Shown here: one piece after another, positions 41,233 through 48,701 of the stretch
How positions within the stretch are numbered: the first letter of the stretch is position 1
Layout of the letters: the number at the start of each line of letters is the position of its first letter
Source of the DNA: Allobosea sp.
GTDB taxonomy: Bacteria > Pseudomonadota > Alphaproteobacteria > Rhizobiales > Beijerinckiaceae
NCBI GenBank assembly: GCA_024231975.1
Contig: JAAEQB010000072.1
Span: 1-48,701 of the forward strand
Direction: 5' to 3'
Length of the DNA: 48,701 nt
Translations under genes and position numbers: made by a program
Notes under the pieces: model-generated
Told to the model about the DNA's origin: nothing
Databases searched by the model: none
What the model saw: the letters and a program-made list of their open reading frames with translations, nothing else

Positions 41233-41898
41233 ATGTCGGATGTCGTGGCGAGACTTCAGGAAACGCGGGGCGCCATCGCCCGCGCCGCGCGCGATTTCGG
41301 CCGCAAGCCGGAGGCGGTGACGCTGGTCGCGGTCTCCAAGACCAAGCCGGCGGAGATGATCGTGCCGGTGCTGGAAGCAGGCCAGGTCGATTTCGGCGAG
41401 AACTATGTCCAGGAGGCCAAGGAGAAGTGGCCGGCGCTGCGCGAGCGCTTCCCGAACAGCCGGCTGCACATGATCGGACCGCTGCAGTCGAACAAGGCGC
41501 GCGACGCGGTGGCGCTGTTCGACGTGATCCAGTCGCTCGACCGCGAGAGCCTCGCCAAGGAGCTGGCGCGCGAGATCGAGCGCGCCGGCAAGGCGCCTGA
41601 GCTGATCGTCCAGATCAATACCGGCGCCGAGCCGCAGAAGGGCGGCGTGCTGCCCGGCGAGGCCGACGCCTTCCTGGAGCTGTGCCGGAGCCGCTACGGC
41701 CTGACGATCGCCGGGCTGATGTGCATCCCCCCGGCCGAAGACCCGCCCTCGCCGCATTTCGCCTTGCTCGGCAAGATCGCCAAGCGCAATGGCCTGACGA
41801 CCCTGTCGATGGGGATGAGCGCCGATTACGAGGCGGCGATCCAGCTTGGCGCCACCCATGTCCGGGTCGGCAGCGCGATCTTTGGCGCGCGAGGCTGA
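41233..41898 (+). CDS. Pyridoxal phosphate homeostasis protein (YggS family)
   Basis: A 221-residue PLP-binding TIM-barrel protein of the YggS/PROSC family, which buffers free PLP and affects amino acid metabolism without known catalysis. The PLP lysine lies in VAVSKTKPAEMIVPVLEAG; other motifs are DFGENYVQEAKEKW, RLHMIGPLQSNKAR and the C-terminal LSMGMSADYEAAIQLGATHV. The ATG at 41233 is used because the protein then matches the family length and AAGGA lies about 11 bases upstream. It is divergent from leuS and converges on the VOC gene with 18 bases between stops. Confidence 0.95.
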   Translation: MSDVVARLQETRGAIARAARDFGRKPEAVTLVAVSKTKPAEMIVPVLEAGQVDFGENYVQEAKEKWPALRERFPNSRLHMIGPLQSNKARDAVALFDVIQSLDRESLAKELAREIERAGKAPELIVQINTGAEPQKGGVLPGEADAFLELCRSRYGLTIAGLMCIPPAEDPPSPHFALLGKIAKRNGLTTLSMGMSADYEAAIQLGATHVRVGSAIFGARG

Positions 41899-41916
41899 GA
41901 GGGCCGGGCCGGTTGA

Positions 41917-42294
41917 CTAGATCGGCTGGCCGACATCGATGCGGTTGCCATCGGGATCCTCGAAGACGAAGGCGCGCAGGCCGTAGTCCTGGTCGCGCAG
42001 CCCTTTGACGATGCGCAGCCCGTGGCCTCGGCAGAGCTCGTGGAAGGCATCGACATCATCGACCATCATATGGGCGATGTTGAAGGGCGCGGCCTTGTGG
42101 TCTTTCTGCAGGGTCAGATGGATTTCGGCCTTGCCCTTCCGGAGGATCATGAAGCCGACCGGCTGGCCGTTCTCGAAGGTCCTGGTGAAGCCGAGCACGC
42201 CGACATAGAAGGCGCAGGCGCGTTCCATGTCCTTGACGGGGAACATGGCGGCGACGCGGCCGAAGCCGATCTCGGTCATGGGCGAATCAGTCAT
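41917..42294 (-). CDS. VOC family (glyoxalase/bleomycin-resistance fold) protein
   Basis: A 125-residue single vicinal-oxygen-chelate domain of paired beta-alpha-beta-beta-beta modules. Recognisable are AAMFPVKDMERACAFYVGVL and GFTRTFEN in the first half, and IAHMMVDDVDAFHELCRGHG with the final FVFEDPDGNRIDVGQP in the second. Members bind metal and act on aldehydes, antibiotics or bleomycin, or only sequester ligands. A putative metal ligand set is His (HLTL), His (IAHM) and Glu (FEDPDG). Substrate unknown; no partner gene is evident. Confidence 0.92.
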   Translation of the reverse strand: MTDSPMTEIGFGRVAAMFPVKDMERACAFYVGVLGFTRTFENGQPVGFMILRKGKAEIHLTLQKDHKAAPFNIAHMMVDDVDAFHELCRGHGLRIVKGLRDQDYGLRAFVFEDPDGNRIDVGQPI

Positions 42295-42425
42295 GGCACA
42301 GTCTCTTGCTGGGAGCTGGCCTGACCTGAACGGGGCGGTGCCCGCTCAAATCCGGCGCTCCTGATATCGATCGGCGAGACGGTGCTCGGCGTCAGTATCC
42401 CCGGCCCGCGCTCAGTTACAAGTGG

Positions 42426-42980
42426 CTAGCGCACCACGATCGCGCAGCGCCGGGCCAGCCTGGGCAGGACCTTGCCGAAAATGTCGCCGGTGACGGCAAC
42501 GCAGCCGGCCGTCGGGGTGAAGCCCGGCCGGGCGAGGTGCCAGAAGATGGCGCTGCCGCGGCCGCGCTGGACGGGAGCATCGTTCCAGCCGAGCTCGACG
42601 ATGACGTCGTAGAGGTTGTCGGCGCGGGCGAGCCGCTCCTCCGCTTCGCCGGGCGGGCGGTCGATCAGGCGGTTGTAGCGCCGGTCGGCCTGGTCGTCGC
42701 ACCAGGCGTGACGCGGCGAGATGGCGCGGATCGGCAGCAGGCTGGAAGGTCGCGGCAGTCGATCGGCGCGATAGAACACCCGGCGCAGGGGCAGCTTCGC
42801 CCGCGGCGTGCCGCCATCGCCTTCGCGCTTGGCAACGATGATACCAGAGCGGCCGAGCGCGCAGGGAAAGGCGGCGGAACCGGCGATCAGGAAGCCTTTG
42901 CGGCGATCATGCACGGAGCGCACCACCACCAGTTTCGTCAGCCGCCGGCCGGCCGGCGCGCCATCATCACGTTTTCTCAC
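42426..42980 (-). CDS. L,D-transpeptidase (YkuD-type) without a visible signal peptide
   Basis: A 184-residue protein with the L,D-transpeptidase catalytic pattern: His148 and Cys160 in HLARPGFTPTAGCVAV. Upstream segments KLVVVRSVHDRRKGFLIAG and IIVAKREGDGGTPRAKLPL match the small single-domain YkuD members found in rhizobia. These enzymes cross-link peptidoglycan or attach proteins to it using a Cys nucleophile. The N-terminus starts MRKRDDGAPAGRR and has no signal peptide, which is odd for a periplasmic activity; a start upstream at an unseen codon or a non-Sec route are possible, or the protein could act elsewhere. Confidence 0.9.
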   Translation of the reverse strand: MRKRDDGAPAGRRLTKLVVVRSVHDRRKGFLIAGSAAFPCALGRSGIIVAKREGDGGTPRAKLPLRRVFYRADRLPRPSSLLPIRAISPRHAWCDDQADRRYNRLIDRPPGEAEERLARADNLYDVIVELGWNDAPVQRGRGSAIFWHLARPGFTPTAGCVAVTGDIFGKVLPRLARRCAIVVR

Positions 42981-43175
42981 AGCCTATCCATCTTGCGTGA
43001 TCTGCCGACCGTTTCCAGCCACAAGGCGCGCTTTCCGTTTGACCGGTTTGCGCCGTCCAGTCAGAATCTGCGCTGAACTCAATATGTTGGAGCACGGGCG
43101 CTTCGCAAAGGTGGCTCCCACTTCTGCCGAACATGCTCTAATGTCGCGCCAACGCAAACGGGCTGACTCGCCTTC

Positions 43176-43862
43176 ATGTCTGCAATCCATCATATCCTGC
43201 TGGTCGATGACGACCAGATGCTGCGCGATGCGCTTGCCGAGCAGCTCGCGCTCTATGACGAGTTCAAGGTCTCGTCGGCGCCGAACGCGACGGCAAGCCT
43301 GAAGGCCGTGCAGGCCGAACGGATCGACCTCGTGGTCATGGATGTCGGCCTGCCCGACATGGATGGCCGCGAGGCGGTGAAGCTGATGCGCAAGAACGGC
43401 TTCAAGGGGCCGGTGGTGATGCTGACCGGGCAAGGCTCGGACGCCGACACCGTGCTCGGACTGGAAGCCGGCGCCAACGACTATGTGGTCAAGCCGTTCA
43501 AGTTCGCCGTGCTGCTGGCGCGCATCCGCGCGCACTTAAGGCAATACGAGGCGAGCGAGGACGCCATTTTTCAAGTTGGCCCATACACGTTCCACCCCGG
43601 CTCCAAGCTGCTGGTCAGCGCCAAGGGCTCGAAGACCAAGCTCACCGAGAAGGAGACGGCGATCCTGCGCTTCCTCTACCGTGCCGGCCGCAAGCCGATC
43701 GCGCGCGAGACCCTGCTGCAGGAGGTCTGGGGCTATAATTCGCAGGTCACGACGCACACGCTCGAGACCCATATCTACCGCCTGCGCCAGAAGATCGAGC
43801 CGGATCCCGCCAATGCGCGCCTGCTCGTCACCGATGCCGGTGGCTACCGGCTGAATCCGTAG
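43176..43862 (+). CDS. OmpR family response regulator
   Basis: A 228-residue two-component regulator. The receiver domain (about 5-118) has the acidic pair Asp11-Asp12, phospho-acceptor Asp56 in DLVVMDVGLPDMDG, Thr84 and Lys106 in NDYVVKPF. A winged-helix DNA-binding domain (about 130-228) ends with HTLETHIYRLRQKIEPDPAN. No sensor kinase gene is within the window, so it is an orphan locally. It is followed 6 bases later by a cyclic-nucleotide-binding protein gene, so the two are probably one transcript. The ATG at 43176 fits the receiver start. Confidence 0.96.
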   Translation: MSAIHHILLVDDDQMLRDALAEQLALYDEFKVSSAPNATASLKAVQAERIDLVVMDVGLPDMDGREAVKLMRKNGFKGPVVMLTGQGSDADTVLGLEAGANDYVVKPFKFAVLLARIRAHLRQYEASEDAIFQVGPYTFHPGSKLLVSAKGSKTKLTEKETAILRFLYRAGRKPIARETLLQEVWGYNSQVTTHTLETHIYRLRQKIEPDPANARLLVTDAGGYRLNP

Positions 43863-43868
43863 TCCTGA

Positions 43869-44333
43869 ATGTCGCTGAACGACGACATCGCGCTGCTGGC
43901 CCGTCAGCCGCTGCTGGGCCTGATGGATCGCGATGCGCTGCGCCTGCTCGCCTTCGCCGCCGAGACGCGGTCCCTGCGCGCCGGAGACGTGCTGTTCCGG
44001 CGCGGCGAGGGCTCGGATGGGGCCTTCCTGGTCATCGCCGGCGCGGTGGCGCTGAAGCGCGAGGATGATGGCCGGCCGGCGGACGAGGTCGTCGGGCCCG
44101 GCGCGCTGCTCGGCGAGCTCGCCTTGTTCACGGCGCTGGAGCGGCCGGTGACCGCGATCGCGCGCGAGCCGACCCAGGTGATGCGCCTGGCGCGCAGCGT
44201 GATGCGCCGGGTACTGGGCGAATCACCCGATTCGGCGCAGGCGATCGCGGGGGCGGTGGCGGAGCGCCTGCATGCGTTCAACAGCGAGCTGGCCGCGGTC
44301 GGAGCGGCGCTCAGGGCGATCGACCTGCGCTGA
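43869..44333 (+). CDS. Cyclic nucleotide-binding domain protein without an effector domain
   Basis: A 154-residue protein with one cNMP-binding/cupin-like beta-barrel (about residues 15-125). The pattern includes LRAGDVLFRRGEGSDGAFLV, the PBC-like GPGALLGELALFTALERPVT and a following helix VMRLARSVMRRVLGESPDSA. There is no C-terminal helix-turn-helix, so unlike Crp/Fnr it does not itself bind DNA. The Glu of GELALF is kept but the PBC Arg region reads ERPVTAI, so nucleotide binding is likely but not proven. It starts 6 bases after the response regulator. Confidence 0.88.
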   Translation: MSLNDDIALLARQPLLGLMDRDALRLLAFAAETRSLRAGDVLFRRGEGSDGAFLVIAGAVALKREDDGRPADEVVGPGALLGELALFTALERPVTAIAREPTQVMRLARSVMRRVLGESPDSAQAIAGAVAERLHAFNSELAAVGAALRAIDLR

Positions 44334-44346
44334 CGCTGGCGGTGGC

Positions 44347-45162
44347 TTACACCTCCAGCTGCACCGTCACCGGGACATGGTCCGAAGGCCGCTCCCAGCC
44401 ACGCGCCTCGCTCAGGAAGGTGAGGTCGCTCAGCGTCGGCTTCAGGCCGTCCGAGAGCCAGATATGGTCGAGCCGGCGGCCGCGATTCGAGGCCTGCCAG
44501 TCGGCGGCGCGGTAGCTCCACCAGCTGTAGAGCTTCTCGGGCTCCGGCCGCAGCGTGCGGGCGGCGTCGGTCCAGCCGAGCTCGCTGCGCAACTTCTCCA
44601 ATGTCGTGGTCTCGATCGGCGTATGGCTGACGACATCGAGCAGCTGCTTGTGGCTCCAGACATCGTGCTCATAAGGGGCGATGTTGAGGTCGCCGACCAG
44701 GATGCTCGGCCGTCCCGCCGGGTTGCGGGCGATGCCCCAGGCGCCGATGGCGTCGAGGAATTGCAGCTTGTGGGCGAATTTCGGGTTGGCCTCGGGGTCG
44801 GCGATGTCGCCGCCGGCCGGGATATAGAAATTATGGATGGCGATGCCGGCGGCCGCGCCGGCGCCCTGATCGAGCACGACGGTCATGTGGCGGGCGTCGT
44901 TGCGCTCGCACATCGCCATCGCCTCCTTCTCCTGGAAGGGTAGCTTGGAGACGATGGCGACGCCGTTATAGCCCTTGTTGCCGATGAAGGCCTGGTGGAC
45001 ATAGCCGGCCTCGCTGAAGGCCTTGGCCGGGAACTGTTCGTCCGGCGTCTTGGTCTCCTGCAGACAGAGGATGTCGGGCTGATGGTTCCTGAGGAACTGC
45101 GTGACCATGCCGATGCGCAGGCGCACCGAATTGATGTTCCAGGTGGTGACGGAGAGCTGCAC
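44347..45162 (-). CDS. xthA: Exodeoxyribonuclease III
   Basis: A 271-residue AP endonuclease/3'-5' exonuclease of base excision repair. Motifs are TWNINSVRLRIGMVTQFL, ILCLQETKTPDEQFP, VGDLNIAPYEHDVWSH, GRRLDHIWLSDGL and the C-terminal RPSDHVPVTV with its catalytic His. The start is the GTG at 45162 (VQLSVTTWN), since the family's first strand begins there; an upstream TTG-started extension is unconvincing. No strong ribosome site is seen. It ends 13 bases from the convergent cyclic-nucleotide-binding gene. Confidence 0.96.
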   Translation of the reverse strand: MQLSVTTWNINSVRLRIGMVTQFLRNHQPDILCLQETKTPDEQFPAKAFSEAGYVHQAFIGNKGYNGVAIVSKLPFQEKEAMAMCERNDARHMTVVLDQGAGAAAGIAIHNFYIPAGGDIADPEANPKFAHKLQFLDAIGAWGIARNPAGRPSILVGDLNIAPYEHDVWSHKQLLDVVSHTPIETTTLEKLRSELGWTDAARTLRPEPEKLYSWWSYRAADWQASNRGRRLDHIWLSDGLKPTLSDLTFLSEARGWERPSDHVPVTVQLEV

Positions 45163-45644
45163 GCAGGAGATTCCGGCGGAAAGGGAAGCCGGAAACTGGG
45201 TCGCCAGCCCGGGAAAAGCAAGACTTCGTGCCAATCGCCCCCCGCACGCTGAACGCCGAGCGAGCGGGATCGCCCGGGGATCCGCATGACGTTGCAGAAA
45301 TATCCCATACCGACGCTCCTTCTTCTCGTGCTTTGTCTGAAGCTCCCTTCGGGTCCGGTCACCTGCTATTGGAGCTCCTGCAGAGCATTGGCCCGCTGAG
45401 GTAGACTTTGCCTAAGTAAGTCCGGTCTCGATCCAGTTTCACCCGTACAGGCTGACAGCGACGCGCTGCCGGCCTCGACTATGTTCGTCGGGTGGTGGCG
45501 AGACCGGTTTGGCATTGTCCAGATGTGCCAGCACAGCTCTCGCTGTCCCTGCTCTGCAATCCGCTAAAGCATCGCCATACCGCGCCCGACAGGGCTTTCT
45601 CGCACGCCGCCTTGGTGAACTTCCGAGAGGAAGACCAAGACACC
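45163..45644. other. Divergent gap between xthA and the DUF1062 gene
   Basis: This 482-base stretch has no convincing gene. A 39-codon frame at 45286-45405 (start MTLQKYPIPTLLLLVLCLKL) has a Leu-rich hydrophobic core and a weak GGGGA ribosome site, but is too short and unconserved-looking to call. The rest has a lower GC than flanking genes in places (for example near 45400-45440) and probably holds both promoters. Confidence 0.5.
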
Positions 45645-46280
45645 ATGTGCGATGCACTTCAGGTCAGATGGACCATCACTGCCCAGACAGCCCCTGAACC
45701 CTGGATCGCCTGCAGCGGATGCGGCGGACCTCGAGCCTTTCGATCCAGTGGGAAGATCAGGCTCAACGCCAATGGCCGTCGGCTCGACGCCTGGCTCATC
45801 TACAATTGCAGGGATTGCGACAAGAGCTGGAACCGGCCGCTGTTCGAACGCCGGACTGTCCGCGAGATCGATCCTGCGGTTCTCGTCGCGCTGCAATCCA
45901 ACGATCCACGATGGGCGCGCGCAGAGGCTTTCAATCTCGATGCCTTGAGGCGCGCATCACCGCGCATCGATGAGTTCGCTGATGTCGCCATCGCCAAGGA
46001 GATCGTGAGCGATAGCCAGTCCTCGGCGACGATTGCGATCACGCTGGCGGTGCCGTTGCCGACCAGCATGCGCCTCGATCGCCTGCTGGCGTTCCAACTG
46101 GCGGTGTCGCGTGGGCGGCTACAAGCGCTGCAGGACCGCGGCATACTTCAGATCATGTCGGAGCGGGGTGACGCCCTGCGACGGCGTATCAGAACCGGCA
46201 CTGTCGTCATGCTCGACCTGTCGGCAGCAGGCGATTGTGCCTTGCTTTGGCGGTCTCGGGTGACTGCGGCCACGCCCTAG
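45645..46280 (+). CDS. DUF1062 protein with zinc-ribbon and S4-like halves
   Basis: A 211-residue protein I assign to DUF1062, whose function is not known. Cys23, Cys26, Cys55 and Cys58 (ACSGCGG and NCRDCDK) form two CxxC knuckles about 30 residues apart, a zinc-ribbon spacing. Residues 143-192 (RLDRLLAFQLAVSRGRLQAL through LRRRIRTGTVVML) resemble the S4 RNA-binding domain, with the R-L-D-R-L-L start and the R-x-G-T-x-V end. That suggests RNA or ribosome contact, but it is an eye-level inference. The ATG at 45645 gives the family's usual length; upstream frame is without similarity. It converges on lolA. Confidence 0.82.
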   Translation: MCDALQVRWTITAQTAPEPWIACSGCGGPRAFRSSGKIRLNANGRRLDAWLIYNCRDCDKSWNRPLFERRTVREIDPAVLVALQSNDPRWARAEAFNLDALRRASPRIDEFADVAIAKEIVSDSQSSATIAITLAVPLPTSMRLDRLLAFQLAVSRGRLQALQDRGILQIMSERGDALRRRIRTGTVVMLDLSAAGDCALLWRSRVTAATP

Positions 46281-46288
46281 GCACGGTT

Positions 46289-46315
46289 ATCGGGGGCGAG
46301 CTGTCGCCCCCCGAT
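46289..46315. terminator. Hairpin between convergent DUF1062 and lolA genes
   Basis: ATCGGGGGCGA (46289-46299) pairs with TCGCCCCCCGAT (46304-46315) with one bulged C and a 4-base loop. There is no T-run on either strand, so it is a weak or Rho-assisted bidirectional end. Confidence 0.5.
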
Positions 46316-46340
46316 TCCGATAAGAAACGCAGAGCCTGGC

Positions 46341-47177
46341 TCAGAGCACGCGCTGGTAGTCGATCACGAAGTTCTTCTGGTCGGGCCGGCGCTGGGTGTC
46401 GAGATTGTAGAGCGAGACCGAGGTCTCGTAGCCCTGCGGGTCGATCACCACCCATTGCCGGAGCTCATTGGCGGTAAGGTCGAAGTTCAAGGTGATCTTC
46501 GAGGTGCCGCCCAACGTCGAGCGATCCTCGAGCTTGAGCGAGAGGATGTCGCCCTTGGTGCTGACGCCGGTGACGGTGGTGTCGCGCTCGAGGCTGATCT
46601 GCTCCTTGAGCAGGAATTTCAGCGGCGTCTGGCCGATCGAATAGAGATCCTGGGTCGCAAGCTTGCGATCGCGGATCGCGACCGAGGTGCCGTCGGCAAC
46701 GACCTCCATCGTTACCGGCGGACGATATTCGAAGCGCATCTTGCCGGGGCGCAGGACATAGAGCTTGCCCTCGAAGCGGCGCCCGTCGGCGGCAAACTGG
46801 ATGAAGTCGCCCTGCAGGGTCGTGAAGCCGTTGAAATAGGCGTTCAGCCGCTCGACGGCCTCGGCCTTCGACAACGGGGCGCTCGGCTTGGACGAGCGGA
46901 CCGGAGAGGCTGCGCGCGGCTCGTTGGTGGCGGTGACGACTGGCGCAGGAGCATGGGCGGCAGGGGCAGCCGCGGCTGTCTCCGTGGCATCGCTGCGCGG
47001 CATGCCGAGGCCCGGCGGCCGGATCGGCGGCAGCGGAATCGCCCGCTGTGCCGTGCGCGGCGCCGGCGGCTGTGCCGAGGGCTTGATGTCGAGCGGCTGG
47101 GCACTGACCTGGCCCGACGCCAGCGCGAGCGCCAGGGCGGCGGCTGCGAGGGCTGGCATGGGCGAGAGAATGGTCAT
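46341..47177 (-). CDS. lolA: Outer-membrane lipoprotein carrier protein LolA
   Basis: A 278-residue periplasmic chaperone that ferries lipoproteins from LolCDE to the outer membrane. The N-terminal signal peptide is MTILSPMPALAAAALALALA with cleavage near SAQP. It is followed by an unusually long Pro/Ala-rich stretch (residues 28-100) before the LolA barrel (about 105-275): AVERLNAYFNGFTTLQGDFI, KLYVLRPGKMRFEYRPPVTM and FDLTANELRQWVVIDPQGYE. The start at 47177 is used because it begins the signal peptide. The gene follows ftsK on the same strand, the order seen across Rhizobiales. Confidence 0.93.
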   Translation of the reverse strand: MTILSPMPALAAAALALALASGQVSAQPLDIKPSAQPPAPRTAQRAIPLPPIRPPGLGMPRSDATETAAAAPAAHAPAPVVTATNEPRAASPVRSSKPSAPLSKAEAVERLNAYFNGFTTLQGDFIQFAADGRRFEGKLYVLRPGKMRFEYRPPVTMEVVADGTSVAIRDRKLATQDLYSIGQTPLKFLLKEQISLERDTTVTGVSTKGDILSLKLEDRSTLGGTSKITLNFDLTANELRQWVVIDPQGYETSVSLYNLDTQRRPDQKNFVIDYQRVL

Positions 47178-47385
47178 GGGGCTCAGGTGTCCGGTTGGCG
47201 GCCTTCTGGCGGAATATCGTGCCGCCCAGGCGGGCCGGCAAGGGTTCAACGCGTCAATTCGCGATGAGGTTGCACCGGGCTGATGGCATTTTCAGGACCG
47301 GTTTCGCGCCACTTGGCCGCACCGGGCCTTGGTCTCTACGCAATTCCGGACGCAAAACCGCTGCGCACTTTTGCTGGAATGGCTC

Positions 47386-48701
47386 TCAATCCTCGTCTTC
47401 CCTGGCCCTGCCTGTCTCGACGAGGATCTCGCGTTTTCCGGCGTGGTTGGCGGGGCCGACGATGCCCTCGTTCTCCATCCGCTCCATGATCGAGGCGGCG
47501 CGGTTGTAGCCGATCTGCAGCCGGCGCTGGATGTAGGAGGTCGAGGCCTTCTTGTCGCGCAGCACGACCGCGACCGCCTGCTCGTAGGGGTCGTCGCTCT
47601 CCGACTGGCCCATGCCGGTCTTGTCGAAGACCGCCCCGTCCTCGTCCTCGGCTCCGCCGGCTTCGTCCTCGGCGGTGACTGCGTCGAGATAGTCCGGGCG
47701 ACCTTGCGTCTTCAGGTGCGCGACGACCTTCTCGACCTCGGCATCCGAGACGAACGGGCCGTGCACGCGGGTGATCCGGCCGCCGCCGGCCATGTAGAGC
47801 ATGTCGCCCTGGCCGAGCAGCTGCTCGGCGCCCATCTCGCCGAGGATGGTGCGCGAGTCGATCTTGCTGGTGACCTGGAAGGAGATCCTTGTCGGGAAGT
47901 TCGCCTTGATCGTGCCGGTGATCACGTCGACCGAGGGGCGCTGCGTCGCGAGAACCACATGGATGCCGGCGGCACGGGCCATCTGCGCCAGCCGCTGGAT
48001 CGTGCCCTCGATCTCCTTGCCGGCGACCATCATCAGGTCGGCCATCTCGTCGACGATCACGACGATATAGGGCAGAGGCGACAGGTCCATCGCCTCCTCC
48101 TCGTAGATCGCCTCGCCCGAATGCTTGTCGAAACCGGTCTGGACCGTGCGGGTGATGACCTCTCCTGCCGCCATGGCTTCGCCGACGCGGACGTTGAAGC
48201 CGTCGATGTTGCGCACACCGAGCTTCGACATCTTCTTGTAGCGCTCCTCCATCTCGCGCACCGCCCATTTCAGCGCGACCACCGCCTTCTTCGGATCGGT
48301 GACGACGGGGGTGAGCAGATGCGGGATGCCGTCATAAACGGAAAGCTCGAGCATCTTGGGATCGACCATGATCAGGCGGCACTCCTCCGGCTTCAGCCGG
48401 TAGAGGATCGACAGGATCATGGTGTTGATCGCCACCGACTTGCCCGAGCCGGTGGTGCCGGCGACGAGCAGATGCGGCATGCGGGCAAGGTCGGCGATCA
48501 CCGGCTCGCCGCCGATGGTCTTGCCGAGGCAGAGCGCCAGCTTGTGCTTGGTGCCCTCGAAGTCCTGGCTGGCGAGCAATTCGCGCAGGAAGACGGTCTC
48601 GCGCTTGGCGTTGGGCAGTTCGATGCCGATCGCGTTCTTGCCCTGCACCACCGCCACGCGCGCCGACACCGCGCTCATCGAGCGCGCGATGTCGTCGGCC
48701 A
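47386..48701 (-). CDS. ftsK: DNA translocase FtsK, C-terminal part (5' truncated by the window edge)
   Basis: About 438 codons of the motor and DNA-recognition end of FtsK are seen; the reading frame runs off the right edge of the window. The RecA-like motor has Walker A GTTGSGKSVAINTMI and Walker B-like PYIVVIVDEMADLMM, plus the FtsK/SpoIIIE signature ATQRPSVDVITGTIKANFPT. The C-terminal gamma winged-helix domain (EQAVAVVLRDKKASTSYIQR onward) reads KOPS sequences that point to dif. The role is to clear the chromosome through the septum and activate XerCD. It is first in a likely ftsK-lolA transcript, with about 208 bases between them. Confidence 0.98.
   Translation of the reverse strand, partial: ADDIARSMSAVSARVAVVQGKNAIGIELPNAKRETVFLRELLASQDFEGTKHKLALCLGKTIGGEPVIADLARMPHLLVAGTTGSGKSVAINTMILSILYRLKPEECRLIMVDPKMLELSVYDGIPHLLTPVVTDPKKAVVALKWAVREMEERYKKMSKLGVRNIDGFNVRVGEAMAAGEVITRTVQTGFDKHSGEAIYEEEAMDLSPLPYIVVIVDEMADLMMVAGKEIEGTIQRLAQMARAAGIHVVLATQRPSVDVITGTIKANFPTRISFQVTSKIDSRTILGEMGAEQLLGQGDMLYMAGGGRITRVHGPFVSDAEVEKVVAHLKTQGRPDYLDAVTAEDEAGGAEDEDGAVFDKTGMGQSESDDPYEQAVAVVLRDKKASTSYIQRRLQIGYNRAASIMERMENEGIVGPANHAGKREILVETGRAREDED

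Noticed and set aside
45286..45405. A 39-codon hydrophobic frame in the xthA/DUF1062 gap
   Set aside because: Leu-rich core and a weak GGGGA site are suggestive, but short hydrophobic frames are common by chance and no conservation can be checked.

Overview
The window is GC-rich chromosomal DNA of an alphaproteobacterium of the order Hyphomicrobiales (Rhizobiales). A Bosea-like genus is my best guess, from gene order and protein style; this is inference, because no rRNA gene is present. Three things point there: the hemE / kinase-pyrophosphorylase junction that marks the replication origin in alphaproteobacteria, the mnmE-mnmG-rsmG-parA-parB operon, and the ftsK / lolA / xthA neighbourhood.

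Layout. 1-3.2 kb: the end of a chemoreceptor gene and a small regulatory patch (AraC regulator, Atu4866-like protein, NAD(P)-binding oxidoreductase, HxlR regulator). 3.2-8.6 kb: a non-homologous end-joining operon (88-residue unknown, ku, ligD) and a low-GC membrane-anchored pentapeptide-repeat gene, the most accessory-looking part. 8.8-11.6 kb: rpsO-pnp. 11.7-16.7 kb: an FMN-binding PPOX-like protein, a HAL-type lyase, hemA and an adenosine-kinase-like sugar kinase. 16.7-22.1 kb: XRE regulator, Smr protein, mltA, Tim44-like protein, secB, terC. 21.4-25.0 kb: a tightly overlapped minus-strand operon ppsR-maf-aroE-coaE-dnaQ. 25.0-25.5 kb: candidate chromosomal origin. 25.5-28.5 kb: hemE, hemJ, rho. 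28.5-31.1 kb: an unknown protein and a YyaL-type thioredoxin-domain protein. 31.2-36.8 kb: mnmE-mnmG-rsmG-parA-parB. 36.9-41.1 kb: leuS-lptE-holA on the minus strand. 41.2-48.7 kb: YggS, a VOC protein, an L,D-transpeptidase, an orphan response regulator with a cyclic-nucleotide-binding partner, xthA, a DUF1062 protein, lolA and the 3' part of ftsK.

How it works together. This is the origin and centromere neighbourhood of the chromosome. The intergenic origin candidate carries a TTAA-N7-TTAA CtrA-type box, DnaA-box-like TGTGGAC repeats, clustered GANTC sites, an AT-rich palindrome and a near-consensus parS. A perfect parS lies inside rsmG just upstream of parA-parB, and a degenerate third site follows pnp. 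Replication and segregation genes (dnaQ, holA, parA, parB, ftsK) are interleaved with tRNA modification, translation, heme and envelope genes.

I see no CRISPR array, tRNA, rRNA, prophage or insertion sequence, and no clearly new multi-gene system. The most interesting unexplained items are the origin/parS architecture, two families of structured intergenic repeats sitting at convergent gene junctions, the low-GC pentapeptide membrane protein, the unknown gene translationally coupled to ku, and the zinc-ribbon plus S4-like architecture of the DUF1062 protein.
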